Both the position numbers and the translations under genes were made by a program. Shown piece by piece: positions 16,259 to 25,035 of a stretch of 64,000 bases of DNA. This DNA is from Epilithonimonas sp042695135 (GTDB lineage: Bacteria; Bacteroidota; Bacteroidia; Flavobacteriales; Weeksellaceae), in NCBI RefSeq assembly GCF_042695135.1, contig NZ_CP170547.1, positions 3,596,001 to 3,660,000 of the forward strand, written 5' to 3'. Position 1 is the first letter of the stretch; each line of letters begins with the position of its first letter. Under the pieces are notes generated by a model. The model did not search any database. It saw nothing but the letters and a program-made list of their open reading frames with translations, and was not told the origin of the DNA.

Positions 16259-17593
16259 TTATTTCTTCAATTCTTCTAGAAACTCGTCGTGAGAGATTTT
16301 AGTTTCTTTCTTTTTAGATTTTTCCAGGATCACATCTTTCAGTTTTGCCATTGCAACTTCAGAAGAGATTTGTCTTACCTGATTTTCGTCTTTTAACATT
16401 TCTGCTGCATATTTCTGAACTTCATCGTCACCCAAATGGTGGATTCCGTAGATCGCTAACTGGTTTCTTACCAATTGCTCTGCTTGTCCAAGAACTTCTG
16501 AATAATCCAACTGGATATCGTTATCGTTCATCAATTTCCCTTCAAGGATCTGACCTTTGATTATGTTTTTCTCGTTTTCAAGGATTTCTTTTGCCTGATC
16601 TTCAGAAGTGATGTTTTGGTTAGAGAATAACAACCATTTGATCAAGAACGCTTCAGGTAATTTGATTTCTTCTTTCTCGTTTACTTGCTGAAGGATTTTG
16701 TTTACGAAATGAACATCAGCATTTTGCTGAAAATATTCATCCAATTCGGTTTTTACTCTAGCCTTCAATTCTTCTTCAGTTGTAATTACGTCTTTACCGT
16801 AAACTTTATCGAACAATTCCTGGTTAAGTTCTGCCAAGTTCAATCCGTAGATATCTTTTACAGTCACTTCAACCTCGTTGTGGTGAAGATGTTCTGCATC
16901 TTCTTTGGAGAATCCTAATTGAGTCGCCAATTCTTCTTTAGCCTGAAGATCTTCTTTAGAAACTTTTACAGATTCGTCTTTTTTCAATTTTTTCACCAAG
17001 TCGTAAGCTTCTTTCTGATCTTTAGAAATCGTTACGTTTTTTGGAGCGTGATTGTGCTCACCTTCTGCACCTTCTTCTACAACTTGAGCGATTTCCAAAG
17101 CTACATAAGAATCTTTACCGATTTTATCCTCCGGCAATCTTTCTGCAAAACGCTTCTGCATATTCTCTACGCTTGTAGCAATTTCTTTGTCAGAAGCTTC
17201 TACTTTGTAATGAGGCGCTTCATATTTAGTCAAATCAACAGTAAATTCCGGCTCATATCCAACTTCGAAAGCTACAGATAAAGACTCTGCATTGTGATCG
17301 AAATCATTTACTGGCTGAGGCACCGGTTGTCCAACCAATCTTAGTTTGTTGTCATTTACATAACCATTCAACGCTTCAGAAACCTGTTTGTTGATTTCTT
17401 CGAAAGCGATTCCAGCTTCATATTGTTTTTTCACCATACTTAATGGCACTTTCCCTTTTCTGAATCCTGGAACCTGTGCATTTTTTGCATAGTTGATCAG
17501 TTGTTTTTCAACTTTTTCTTTATAATCAGATTTTTCCAATGTTACTGTAAGCAATGCACTTACTTCGTCATGGTTTGTAGCTGTAACGTTCAT
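16259..17593 (-). CDS. tig: Trigger factor
   Basis: A 444-residue ribosome-associated chaperone. The N-terminal ribosome-binding domain carries the family signature as PGFRKGKVPLSMVKKQYE (around residues 42-59), followed by a PPIase-like domain with reduced similarity to the FKBP core (KDSYVALEIAQVVEEG and the acidic insert) and a helical C-terminal domain. It binds nascent chains at the exit tunnel. Flavobacterial trigger factors of this length are normal. A near-consensus Bacteroidota promoter stands about 14-50 bp upstream. Confidence 0.92.
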   Translation of the reverse strand: MNVTATNHDEVSALLTVTLEKSDYKEKVEKQLINYAKNAQVPGFRKGKVPLSMVKKQYEAGIAFEEINKQVSEALNGYVNDNKLRLVGQPVPQPVNDFDHNAESLSVAFEVGYEPEFTVDLTKYEAPHYKVEASDKEIATSVENMQKRFAERLPEDKIGKDSYVALEIAQVVEEGAEGEHNHAPKNVTISKDQKEAYDLVKKLKKDESVKVSKEDLQAKEELATQLGFSKEDAEHLHHNEVEVTVKDIYGLNLAELNQELFDKVYGKDVITTEEELKARVKTELDEYFQQNADVHFVNKILQQVNEKEEIKLPEAFLIKWLLFSNQNITSEDQAKEILENEKNIIKGQILEGKLMNDNDIQLDYSEVLGQAEQLVRNQLAIYGIHHLGDDEVQKYAAEMLKDENQVRQISSEVAMAKLKDVILEKSKKKETKISHDEFLEELKK

Positions 17594-17613
17594 TAATTGA
17601 AATTTTTAGGTTG

Positions 17614-17644
17614 CAAAAGTAGGCAATTTCTAAGGAATTTCAAA
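17614..17644 (-). promoter_or_regulatory. tig promoter, TTTG-N19-TACTTTTG
   Basis: On the minus strand TTTG (17641-17644), a 19-nt spacer and TACTTTTG (17614-17621) match the Bacteroidota vegetative promoter consensus fully. The predicted start of transcription is near 17607, about 14 nt before the tig ATG. Confidence 0.75.
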
Positions 17645-17700
17645 ATTAAATACATCCGTGATTTTTATAAAAAAATCATAAAGTTTTGAGCAGAGGAATA

Positions 17701-18213
17701 TTAAGAAGCTTTCCAAAAAGTCCAGACTGTTCCGTTAAAAACCACAAGCATTTTTTTTACTGTATCATAAACGATCGTTCCCGGTGTAGGCGCAATAATA
17801 TTAAGATGAGGACTAGCTACTTTTGGGAGAATCATTGCCTTGTTCGTATCTTCCAGAACCAAAATTCCGGGTGTAGAAGTTGCTGTTCCTACAGAAATCT
17901 TCGCATTTGTCTGCTCTGTTAAAGCATCTTGCAATGTAGTGTCGGCAGCTCCATTGGTGGCAACCGTGAGATCTTTCCAAGAGTTATTAGCAAATATTTT
18001 CAGCTTCTTATCATTAGCATCGAAAATCATGGTGCCATTCACAACATTCGTTACGCTTGCAGCGCTTGTAGTCCAGGGAAGTACAAATCCTCTGTTTTCC
18101 GATCCGAATTCAATTGATGAAGATGCCGATTCCAGAGTTGTTTTCCCAATAGCAACCTGTGAATAATTGAGATTAAAAAAAAGAATAAGAGCTAGTAAAT
18201 AAAAGTTTTTCAT
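17701..18213 (-). CDS. Small exported partner of surface-protein module 1
   Basis: A 170-residue exported protein: signal peptide of ~18 residues (FFNLNYSQ), then a Thr/Ala-rich body. The C-terminal ~50 residues share a pattern with the partner at 31764-32300: G-LVLE-T-K-M-LP, then PGT-VYD, NGT-WTFWK. The gene lies 23 bp downstream of the 583-residue surface protein and is co-transcribed with it. A broken copy of the same C-terminal domain exists at 56044-56202. Function unknown. The GMMVYDT-like pattern resembles the tips of surface and tail-fibre-type proteins; this is only a resemblance. Confidence 0.7.
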   Translation of the reverse strand: MKNFYLLALILFFNLNYSQVAIGKTTLESASSSIEFGSENRGFVLPWTTSAASVTNVVNGTMIFDANDKKLKIFANNSWKDLTVATNGAADTTLQDALTEQTNAKISVGTATSTPGILVLEDTNKAMILPKVASPHLNIIAPTPGTIVYDTVKKMLVVFNGTVWTFWKAS

Positions 18214-18236
18214 TTTGTGTGTGTGTTATATTATGA

Positions 18237-19988
18237 TTAATCAGGGCAAGTTTGGGTATCGAAACATTTCCAACCGGCTGCTGTCCCATCTGTATTAATT
18301 TGTAAACAGTTAATTGTTGTATTATAAACCATCATTCCTTCCTTCAGGTCGGTCGACGGAATTGCAGAAACCTGCGCCGTTGTCAATCTGTTCAGTACAA
18401 AACCTTTGGTCTTTGATTCTAAAATCATCCAGGCTCCTTTCCTGATTTCCGGCCAGTTTGTACTTCCAGGATTAGCTCTTGCCAAAGCAGTAATCCCTGC
18501 ATTCGTAGACAAAGTAGTACCTGTTGTGACGGCCGGCTTGTAGCAGACCGCAGACGCAATTCCGGTAACATTTACCGTAACGACAGCCGTGCTGCAACTG
18601 CTTGGAAGACTTGTACGGCAGATCTGATAATTAATCGTATAAGCTCCGGAACCAACACCGGAACCAACCTGAACCAAACCTGTCGACGTGTTCAATGTAA
18701 CATCAGCATTAGAAGTGGAAACCTGCGTCAGAATAACATTAGAAGTTGTTGCAGCTGCACCATTATACTGCTCCAGATCATTGGCCAGAACAGATGTTGC
18801 AGAGGAAGATCCGGCATTGACGGCAAATGTATCATTATTAGCAACCGGCGGAAAAGAGCCATCGGTGTTCAAACAAATATTAGTAACCGTCACCACAGGC
18901 GCACTGCAATTTCCACTTCCCGTACAATCATAAGTCACATTCGCCAATGCGGAAGTGGTTGATGTTCCGGAAGAATTGATGTATGTCGGCGTAGAATTGA
19001 AGATTGCATTTTGCCCTTGGGTTCCGGCTTTTACCATCGTCGCCTCATACTGCGTATATCTTGTCAGATCAAGATTAGGTCCGACCTTGGCACCATTCGG
19101 ATTAACTGTGTTGAGAAAATAAGTATATCCTTTTTTTGAAGAAGAGGTTGGTCCGTTCATCGTTGCGCCATTGGGCTGCCAGGTTGTGATCTTCATCAAT
19201 CCTTCATTATAAATAACAGTAGTACTTGCACCGTTGATAATCCCTTTGGAATAGAATGTACCATAATTCTCCAGTCTGCTGGTTCCTGTCATATCTATAG
19301 AACCCGTTCCTACATTGAAAGTTCCTGTATTGATGATCTTACCGCCCCCAAGATTATATCCCACAGCGGAATTAATTGTCCCACAATTGAGATATGTACT
19401 GGTGCTGTTGTTGTTATAGCTCTGTCCAATATTGATAGTTCCGTAATTGCGAAAAGTTGTGGTTCCGGAAACATTGATGTTCTGTGCAATGGTAAACAGA
19501 TTATAGTTATCTACAAGATTGGTAGAACTTCCTGCAAAACCCAGAACACTTACCGCGACTGTTCCATTGTTTGTCAGCGTATTTGTACTACCGCCAAAAG
19601 TGAAATTATTACCACCGTTTGCTCCGGCTTTCAGTGTTCCGCCATTTGCAATATTGATAGTGAGATTAGAACTGATGTTCGGGCTTTGATTGAACTGTAA
19701 TGTCCCTGCGATTTCAAAAGTAACATTACTTCCGCTGGAAGAATTGACATTAGTTGATATAATTAATGTAGCACCAGCTGCAACACAGATTTTCGAATTA
19801 TTCTGGAACGTCACATCACCCATTGTAGTAGTGCCCGTCGTAAAACAGACAACACTGTTTGTTGCAAACGTATAATTCCCGGCAGGAGGATTTGTAACCG
19901 TACAACCTGTACACTGGGAATAACAATCAATAGACAGTAGCAAGAATAATATTATTAAAACATTATTCTTAAATAAATAATTATTCAT
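18237..19988 (-). CDS. Large surface protein of module 1
   Basis: A 583-residue exported protein with a signal peptide (residues 1-25, IDCYSQ). Residues ~26-340 are Asn/Thr/Gly-rich beta-repeats with recurring NYGT, NNGT and NTGT-F-x-G turns, like autotransporter-type helices. Residues ~370-480 form an Ig/cadherin-like domain (PPVANNDTFAVNAGSSS). The C-terminal ~85 residues share a distinctive domain with the 725-residue protein at 32366-34543: NWPEIRKGAWMILESKTKGF, the LTTAQV block and CLQINTDGTAAGWKCF. No classical T9SS sorting domain is visible, so this domain could itself be the anchoring or export signal. A consensus promoter precedes it. Adhesin-like role inferred. Confidence 0.72.
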   Translation of the reverse strand: MNNYLFKNNVLIILFLLLSIDCYSQCTGCTVTNPPAGNYTFATNSVVCFTTGTTTMGDVTFQNNSKICVAAGATLIISTNVNSSSGSNVTFEIAGTLQFNQSPNISSNLTINIANGGTLKAGANGGNNFTFGGSTNTLTNNGTVAVSVLGFAGSSTNLVDNYNLFTIAQNINVSGTTTFRNYGTINIGQSYNNNSTSTYLNCGTINSAVGYNLGGGKIINTGTFNVGTGSIDMTGTSRLENYGTFYSKGIINGASTTVIYNEGLMKITTWQPNGATMNGPTSSSKKGYTYFLNTVNPNGAKVGPNLDLTRYTQYEATMVKAGTQGQNAIFNSTPTYINSSGTSTTSALANVTYDCTGSGNCSAPVVTVTNICLNTDGSFPPVANNDTFAVNAGSSSATSVLANDLEQYNGAAATTSNVILTQVSTSNADVTLNTSTGLVQVGSGVGSGAYTINYQICRTSLPSSCSTAVVTVNVTGIASAVCYKPAVTTGTTLSTNAGITALARANPGSTNWPEIRKGAWMILESKTKGFVLNRLTTAQVSAIPSTDLKEGMMVYNTTINCLQINTDGTAAGWKCFDTQTCPD

Positions 19989-20058
19989 CGTTTTATATTT
20001 AATTTAATAAATCAAATAAAAATTCATTGAACCGTGTTAATTCTCAACGAATAGGCAA

Positions 20059-20089
20059 CAAATGTAGCAATTAATTATTAATAAACAAA
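20059..20089 (-). promoter_or_regulatory. Promoter of surface module 1, TTTG-N19-TACATTTG
   Basis: On the minus strand TTTG (20086-20089), 19 nt, then TACATTTG (20059-20066): a full match to the Bacteroidota consensus. It leaves a leader of roughly 60 nt before the ATG at 19988. Confidence 0.75.
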
Positions 20090-20159
20090 TATATATTGTT
20101 AATTAATATTAATATTGAAATAAAGTTTTTTATTTTTAAATCTAACTTAATCTAATAAA

Positions 20160-20191
20160 ATAAAGATGCTCTAAAAAAGAGCATCTTTATT
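20160..20191 (-). terminator. Rho-independent terminator
   Basis: AAAGATGCTCT (20162-20172) and AGAGCATCTTT (20178-20188) form an 11-bp perfect stem. It lies 16 bp after the stop of the lipoprotein gene on the minus strand. Confidence 0.88.
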
Positions 20192-20207
20192 TATAGGATT
20201 TCTAAAT

Positions 20208-20774
20208 TTAATTACTTAGTCCAAACGTAGCCTCAGCATCAGTTTCGCCTCCTGTTACACTTCCCCAGGCTGTCCCATTTTGCGCTTCATTTGCAGATGC
20301 AGGTTCGTGGATTAAAGTAAGTTTTAGTAATGGCGAAGAAGAATTGACCACCTTCACCACGTCCCACTTTGTTATTAACCCGACTTTTCCCAATGCCCCT
20401 GTAGAGGAACTTGTATCTAGTCTTGTCAGATTTATCGTAGATTTTGGAAAATCAAAAATTAGGAAATGTTCATCTTTCGCATCTTTGATCTCCTGAGTGA
20501 CATCTTCGTTTCCGTTTTTGAAAATGGTAGTCACTTCATAAGATTTTCCGTCTGTTAATGCAATAACCGGAGCAGCAGAACCAATGATGTAATTGTAAGA
20601 CTGAGTCGTTCCGGTAGCAACATCTTTTACATTCAGGATAATATTTGTCAGTTCCTCCTGAGGCAGATCGTCCGCAGCAACATCTTCATCTCTCTGGCAG
20701 GAGATCACATTGCAGATTAAAAATAATATTGCTAAAACACTTACTAATTTGTTAAGATTGAATTTATTTTTCAT
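20208..20774 (-). CDS. Lipoprotein partner of TonB receptor
   Basis: A 188-residue lipoprotein with lipobox VISCQ (acylated Cys at about residue 26) followed by an acidic linker (RDEDVAADDLPQEE). The body has the pattern NIILNVKDVATG, ALTDGKSYEVTTIF, NEDVTQEIKDAKDEHF and LTLIHEP. This arrangement recurs in Flavobacteriia for lipoproteins encoded next to a TonB receptor; some databases label such proteins a type 1 periplasmic-binding-fold superfamily member, although they are far too short for that fold. It starts 32 bp after the receptor gene on the same strand and the operon ends at the 20160 terminator. A surface-exposed ligand-capture role is inferred. Confidence 0.72.
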   Translation of the reverse strand: MKNKFNLNKLVSVLAILFLICNVISCQRDEDVAADDLPQEELTNIILNVKDVATGTTQSYNYIIGSAAPVIALTDGKSYEVTTIFKNGNEDVTQEIKDAKDEHFLIFDFPKSTINLTRLDTSSSTGALGKVGLITKWDVVKVVNSSSPLLKLTLIHEPASANEAQNGTAWGSVTGGETDAEATFGLSN

Positions 20775-20806
20775 TGTTTAATTTTTTTAATAATTGATTG
20801 ATAATT

Positions 20807-23188
20807 TTAGAATTTGTATCTGAAGTTCAGGATGAAGTTTCTGCCCATATCATTGGCAAAATATCGCATTCTGTTCAGATAGTCTTTGTAAGAAATATTA
20901 AATATATTATTAACCGAAAGTCCTGCTGAGAAGTTTTTCGCAATATCAATTCCAGTCTGAAGATTCCAAAGCGAATAACCTTTTGGAGGTGTACTGATAT
21001 CAACAACCGTTGTAACCTCTTCTCCTGCAACATAATCCGTAAAATCCAGATTATGGATCGGATAACGTTTCTGGTGCACAGAGATTTGATTTTCGACATT
21101 GAAATACAATCCATTCCATTCTTTTTTATGAAATTGTAATGCATTCGTGAAATTCAGTGGCATCATCAGAATCAGCGGCTCGTTATTGGTGTCGTCCTGA
21201 CCGTGGACATATGCGCCTCTTCCTTTATACGACAGGTTTTCAGTTATATTTAAATTCACATCCACATCCAAACCATACATTTTCGCATCGATCTGCTGAT
21301 AGATCCAAACCGGAAAAGTTCCCGCCTGAGTCAACTGCAAAGTTCCGTTCGGAATCTGATTGATAAAATTTTTGGTGATGAAAAAATATGGATTTGCCGA
21401 AATCTCCAGACCTTGTAAAATATCAAACTTTGCATCTGCGACCAAATTAAACTGATGCCCTTCTTCATTTTTGATACTCATATTTCCTTTCTCAATAATC
21501 GCTGCAGAATGGTGCAGTCCGTCTGAAAATAACTCAGCGATATTCGGGGTTCTGCCGACTTTTGCATAATTTAGTTTCAGATTAAAATTATTGGACGGAT
21601 GATATTCCAGACCGGCGTTATAAGACATATTTCTGTAAGTCAGTTTAGGTCTTGTCAAAATTCTGTTCGCATTGGTCATCACATAGAACTCAGGATAAGA
21701 ATCTGCATACAGATTTTCCCAATCGCTTTTATCATACCATTTTGTGACGTCATAATAATTGTAATCGTAGCGGATTCCGGCTTCGGCATTCAGTTCGGGT
21801 GTGATTTTATATTTGAAAACCGAATAGATTCCAAGGGAATATTTGTCATAATTCGGGATCAGTCTTCTGGCCTGTGTTGCAGGATCAGAATAATTGTTTT
21901 GGAAACTTGCATCAATTCCTGTTTCCAAAGACCATTTTTCTCTTTCCAAAAGATCATTGATATTGAATTGATGCGTCATCAAAGCCAGATCCAACGATGG
22001 AATCGCACTGAGATCGCCTCTCCTCAAATCAAATTCCTGACGGTGATTGTACTGAAAACTATAAGCTGCCGAGACTTTTCCGATATTCTCAAAACGGTTA
22101 AAAGCTGAGATCTTCGCCAAATGGTGTTCTATCAATTGTCTCGGATTATCGATCTCATAACTAAAATTACCGGAATAAAATGGAACCGGTGTATTCATTG
22201 CTTCATAATAATCCCGAGGCGTGGAAACGTGAGAATCCCGCAAAATCCCAAGATTCTGATTTGTTAGATAATAATCGAAGGAAAAACCGCTCTTGAATGT
22301 ATTCTTCTGCAACGTAAAATTAAAAGATGAAAAGTCAGAACCTGTATTTTTCAGGTTATAATCCGGTGCATTTTGATCACCAATTTTCCTGATGCTTCCG
22401 CCGGATTTCACCGCCCAGCCATTTTTCCATATTTTGGCAAGATTCACATCGATTCCCAAACCCCTTCCGTTTGATATTCCAGAAAGATTGACCGAACCTT
22501 TCAAAGTATCTTTTTTAGGAAAGATCTCTGGTTCAAGAATTACAACGCCGCCAATGGCATCACTTCCGTATCTGAGCGCAGAAGCACCTTTGATCACATC
22601 AATATGCTGAAAGTTATTAATATCGATGTTCGGCGCGTGTTCTACGCCCCACTCTTGTTCCTGCATTTTCACACCGTTATTAATGATGGAAATCCGGCTT
22701 CCGTAAAGTCCGTGAATAATTGGTTTTACAATATTATTCCCGGTTTTGAGTCCGCTAACACCTGAGATATTTTTGAGAAGATTACCAAGATTCTCGGTGG
22801 AATTTCTTTCTATTTCAGATTTGTCAAGGGTTTTTACGACCATTGTTCCGTTGTTTTTATGGCTGCCGTGAAGTGTTACGGTTTCGATTTGATTCACGTG
22901 ATGTTCCAGATTAATTGTTACATGAAGATCTTTCGCAACCGTCAAACTCTCAGAATAATTCTCGCAATCGGGATGAGAAGCTGTCAAATTATATGTTCCT
23001 TCCGACACATTTTTGATTTTAAAAACTCCGGATTTATCTGTTTTTGTGGCATATTTTCCGAAAGAAACAACCACATTTTCCAAAGGTGTTTTATCGTGAA
23101 AATCCTGTGCAATGCCTTCAACTGAATACTGAGCAGACATAGATGCAAATCCAAAACAGATCAGCATCAGGCTAATAATATATTTCAT
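20807..23188 (-). CDS. TonB-dependent receptor
   Basis: A 793-residue outer-membrane receptor: signal peptide (residues 1-19), CarboxypepD_reg-like domain (~20-95, IAQDFHDKTPLENVVVSFGK), plug (~110-225, including NLGNLLKNISGVSGLKTG, VKPIIHGLYGSRI and VIKGASALRYGSDAIGG) and a 22-strand barrel ending NFILNFRYKF. The plug's HGLYGSRI-NNGVKMQEQEWG pattern is that of heme/zinc-type receptors such as ZnuD and HmuR. A His-rich segment (LEHHVNQIETVTLHGSHKN) precedes the plug. It is co-transcribed with the lipoprotein downstream. The palindrome TTGTAC-GTT-GTACAA just upstream is a candidate operator. Metal or heme uptake is an inference. Confidence 0.85.
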   Translation of the reverse strand: MKYIISLMLICFGFASMSAQYSVEGIAQDFHDKTPLENVVVSFGKYATKTDKSGVFKIKNVSEGTYNLTASHPDCENYSESLTVAKDLHVTINLEHHVNQIETVTLHGSHKNNGTMVVKTLDKSEIERNSTENLGNLLKNISGVSGLKTGNNIVKPIIHGLYGSRISIINNGVKMQEQEWGVEHAPNIDINNFQHIDVIKGASALRYGSDAIGGVVILEPEIFPKKDTLKGSVNLSGISNGRGLGIDVNLAKIWKNGWAVKSGGSIRKIGDQNAPDYNLKNTGSDFSSFNFTLQKNTFKSGFSFDYYLTNQNLGILRDSHVSTPRDYYEAMNTPVPFYSGNFSYEIDNPRQLIEHHLAKISAFNRFENIGKVSAAYSFQYNHRQEFDLRRGDLSAIPSLDLALMTHQFNINDLLEREKWSLETGIDASFQNNYSDPATQARRLIPNYDKYSLGIYSVFKYKITPELNAEAGIRYDYNYYDVTKWYDKSDWENLYADSYPEFYVMTNANRILTRPKLTYRNMSYNAGLEYHPSNNFNLKLNYAKVGRTPNIAELFSDGLHHSAAIIEKGNMSIKNEEGHQFNLVADAKFDILQGLEISANPYFFITKNFINQIPNGTLQLTQAGTFPVWIYQQIDAKMYGLDVDVNLNITENLSYKGRGAYVHGQDDTNNEPLILMMPLNFTNALQFHKKEWNGLYFNVENQISVHQKRYPIHNLDFTDYVAGEEVTTVVDISTPPKGYSLWNLQTGIDIAKNFSAGLSVNNIFNISYKDYLNRMRYFANDMGRNFILNFRYKF

Positions 23189-23198
23189 AATTAGTTTT

Positions 23199-23213
23199 TT
23201 GTACGTTGTACAA
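23199..23213 (-). promoter_or_regulatory. Palindromic candidate operator
   Basis: TTGTAC-GTT-GTACAA, a perfect 6-3-6 inverted repeat, sits 11-25 bp upstream of the TonB receptor ATG. This is a position suited to repressor binding at the promoter or leader. Confidence 0.45.
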
Positions 23214-23320
23214 TGTAAAAAGTATAGTGACTAGCCTTGAATTATAATCATTATGAAGTATTTGCACTTCATGGATTGTGACATTTCTAATACACAGAAT
23301 TTAATTTCAGTACCGAATCG

Positions 23321-23391
23321 CCGCAGCCCGGGCTGAACGGAGATCATCCGCCAAAGGCGGATAGCGGGAGTGGAGCACGGAAAAGCTGCCC
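23321..23391. repeat. Structured GC-rich repeat element, copy B
   Basis: Clearly more GC-rich than its surroundings. Hairpin ATCCGCC (23346-23352), loop AAA, GGCGGAT (23356-23362), enclosed by GCAGC (23323-23327) and GCTGC (23385-23389). Flanks align with copy A at 11851: AGCCC then GGAGATC before the hairpin, and AGCGGGAGTGG after it. Confidence 0.6.
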
Positions 23392-23463
23392 AAATAAAAA
23401 TGTCTGAATAATTAATTCAAGGAAAATTCTCTCAAAATCTAAATGAAATTGAGAAAAATAGAA

Positions 23464-23823
23464 TTATGAAATGGCGGGCGGACCGCGGAGCTGAAAAGTG
23501 AATTTGGTCTGAGACCATATTTTTTCCTGTACAGAAAAAGTTTGTCTGGTATCGTGCGTATGGTTTTCAAAATGGAAAGAAAATTCTTCCGGAACCAAAG
23601 AATTGCCCGTTGCCAGAAAATGACAAGCCAGACAATCGCCGGACTGGCTTTTGGAAATATCCGAAGAAATGGTTTTCTCTGTTTTTTTGAAACCCGAATC
23701 TCTGAAGAAAGATTCGCCGTTGTGGTTATGCAATTGCGAAGAAAACAAAGCCACAAAAAGGTACATCCCAGCGAAAAATACCGAAATGATTTTTTGAAAA
23801 GATTTGTTTTTTCTGTTCAACAT
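23464..23823 (-). CDS. Small Cys/His-rich membrane-anchored protein
   Basis: A 119-residue protein with an N-terminal signal or membrane helix (about residues 11-29, IISVFFAGMYLFVALFSS). After it come HNH (32-34), a CLACH motif (Cys64, Cys67, His68) and three histidines at 84, 88 and 90. The spacing suggests metal binding; CxxCH is also a heme-c attachment motif. Small proteins of this kind (DUF2946-like) are often encoded beside TonB receptors for copper, zinc or heme. The receptor gene starts 275 bp downstream, separated by a structured repeat, so it probably has its own transcript. A second frame overlapping 23439-23756 is not considered coding. Confidence 0.6.
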   Translation of the reverse strand: MLNRKNKSFQKIISVFFAGMYLFVALFSSQLHNHNGESFFRDSGFKKTEKTISSDISKSQSGDCLACHFLATGNSLVPEEFSFHFENHTHDTRQTFSVQEKIWSQTKFTFQLRGPPAIS

Positions 23824-23884
23824 AGATGCAAAGGTAGAAATTTTTTAGGATTTTGGATTAATATTATGTTAAATCCAAACGCTA

Positions 23885-24913
23885 TTATTTCTCCTCTTCA
23901 AAATATAATCTGTAATATTTCCCTTTTTCGTCCTGTCCGGTTTCGATCATTTTGCGGTCGCCGTGGATGTAAATATGAAAATTTTTATCGAGCTTGATGA
24001 TAGATTTGAAATGACGCTGCTGCTTTTTAACTGCCTGACTATTAATCGGAAAATCTTCTGAAATTGAGATCTGCATATCGTTCTCATAATCGGATTTGAA
24101 GTTGGAAAAACTCTCAATCACATTCTCGTCTTCCAATACTTCTTTTACAAAATCGTCGTATTTGAATTCTTCTTTTTCTTTGAAGAAATTGATGGACTTA
24201 TTAAGAAAATCTGCCTGATCTGCTTTTGAAACCTCGAACTCCTGTGGTAATTGCTGCGTGATAAAATCTTTGTAAACCGACAATGTTTCTTGTGTGTGGA
24301 AATACTCATTGTCGCGCTGTTTTACTTTCAGGAAATCCTCGAACCAATAATAGATATCGCCGTTTTTGTTGTTATCAACGACAGATAAAACATAGCCACT
24401 TTCTTTGTCACTATTATAGATCAAAGCCGCTTTATCGATTTTTGACAAGCTGATTCCGAAATCTCTTTCGATGTCAAAAGATTCGTCTTTGGGATTAATT
24501 TTGAGGAAACCTTCCCTTTTTTCGGTTTTGAAAATCCCGATAGAATCTATTTTTTTATCGTCGCCGTCAACAGATTCTATCGTGTCGCCTTCGAAGTAAA
24601 CGATGAACAGTTCGCCACCCTGAACTCTCGGGTTTTCTGCTGCGTCGTAAAGGTGTTTTGCGATGTTTTCGGACTCCCACTGGAATTTGGCTTTGTCTTC
24701 AAAAATTTCTGAAACAGAACTGTAAACCGGATTATTCACCAAATAAGAATCGCTGTAAAAATGAAATTGCTCTTCGGACTTGAAGGCATTCATAAAATAA
24801 TTTCCGAGCAACTCATTCATCTCATCTTCCAGCTGAAGCTCCTCGTGAGAAAGCGTTAGAGATTCCTGGTTGATCTTATTCCCGACTCTGTGAACTGTAA
24901 TTTTTGAAAACAT
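23885..24913 (-). CDS. Nucleoid-associated protein (NdpA/YejK family)
   Basis: A 342-residue protein matching the 37-kDa nucleoid-associated protein family. Recognisable stretches are the N-terminal ITVHRVGNKINQESL, GGELFIVYFEGDT, DKAALIYNSDKESGYVL and the C-terminal FKSIIKLDKNFHIYIHG. It has no signal peptide. In the family, members bind DNA; in Bacteroidota they are commonly annotated only by similarity. Monocistronic. Confidence 0.8.
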   Translation of the reverse strand: MFSKITVHRVGNKINQESLTLSHEELQLEDEMNELLGNYFMNAFKSEEQFHFYSDSYLVNNPVYSSVSEIFEDKAKFQWESENIAKHLYDAAENPRVQGGELFIVYFEGDTIESVDGDDKKIDSIGIFKTEKREGFLKINPKDESFDIERDFGISLSKIDKAALIYNSDKESGYVLSVVDNNKNGDIYYWFEDFLKVKQRDNEYFHTQETLSVYKDFITQQLPQEFEVSKADQADFLNKSINFFKEKEEFKYDDFVKEVLEDENVIESFSNFKSDYENDMQISISEDFPINSQAVKKQQRHFKSIIKLDKNFHIYIHGDRKMIETGQDEKGKYYRLYFEEEK

Positions 24914-25035
24914 TATTTGTTGTTTAGGATTGCAAAGATATTCATAATCTCTTTTTCTGACTAATGAAATAATGTCATTGCGAACGAAGTGACAGGAAAT
25001 AATAATTATCTTCGTTAAGTAAAAGCCTGAAAATT

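Noticed and set aside
23439..23756. A 105-codon frame overlapping the Cys/His-rich protein on the same strand.
   Set aside because: The alternative frame has a signal helix and metal-type motifs; this one has none.
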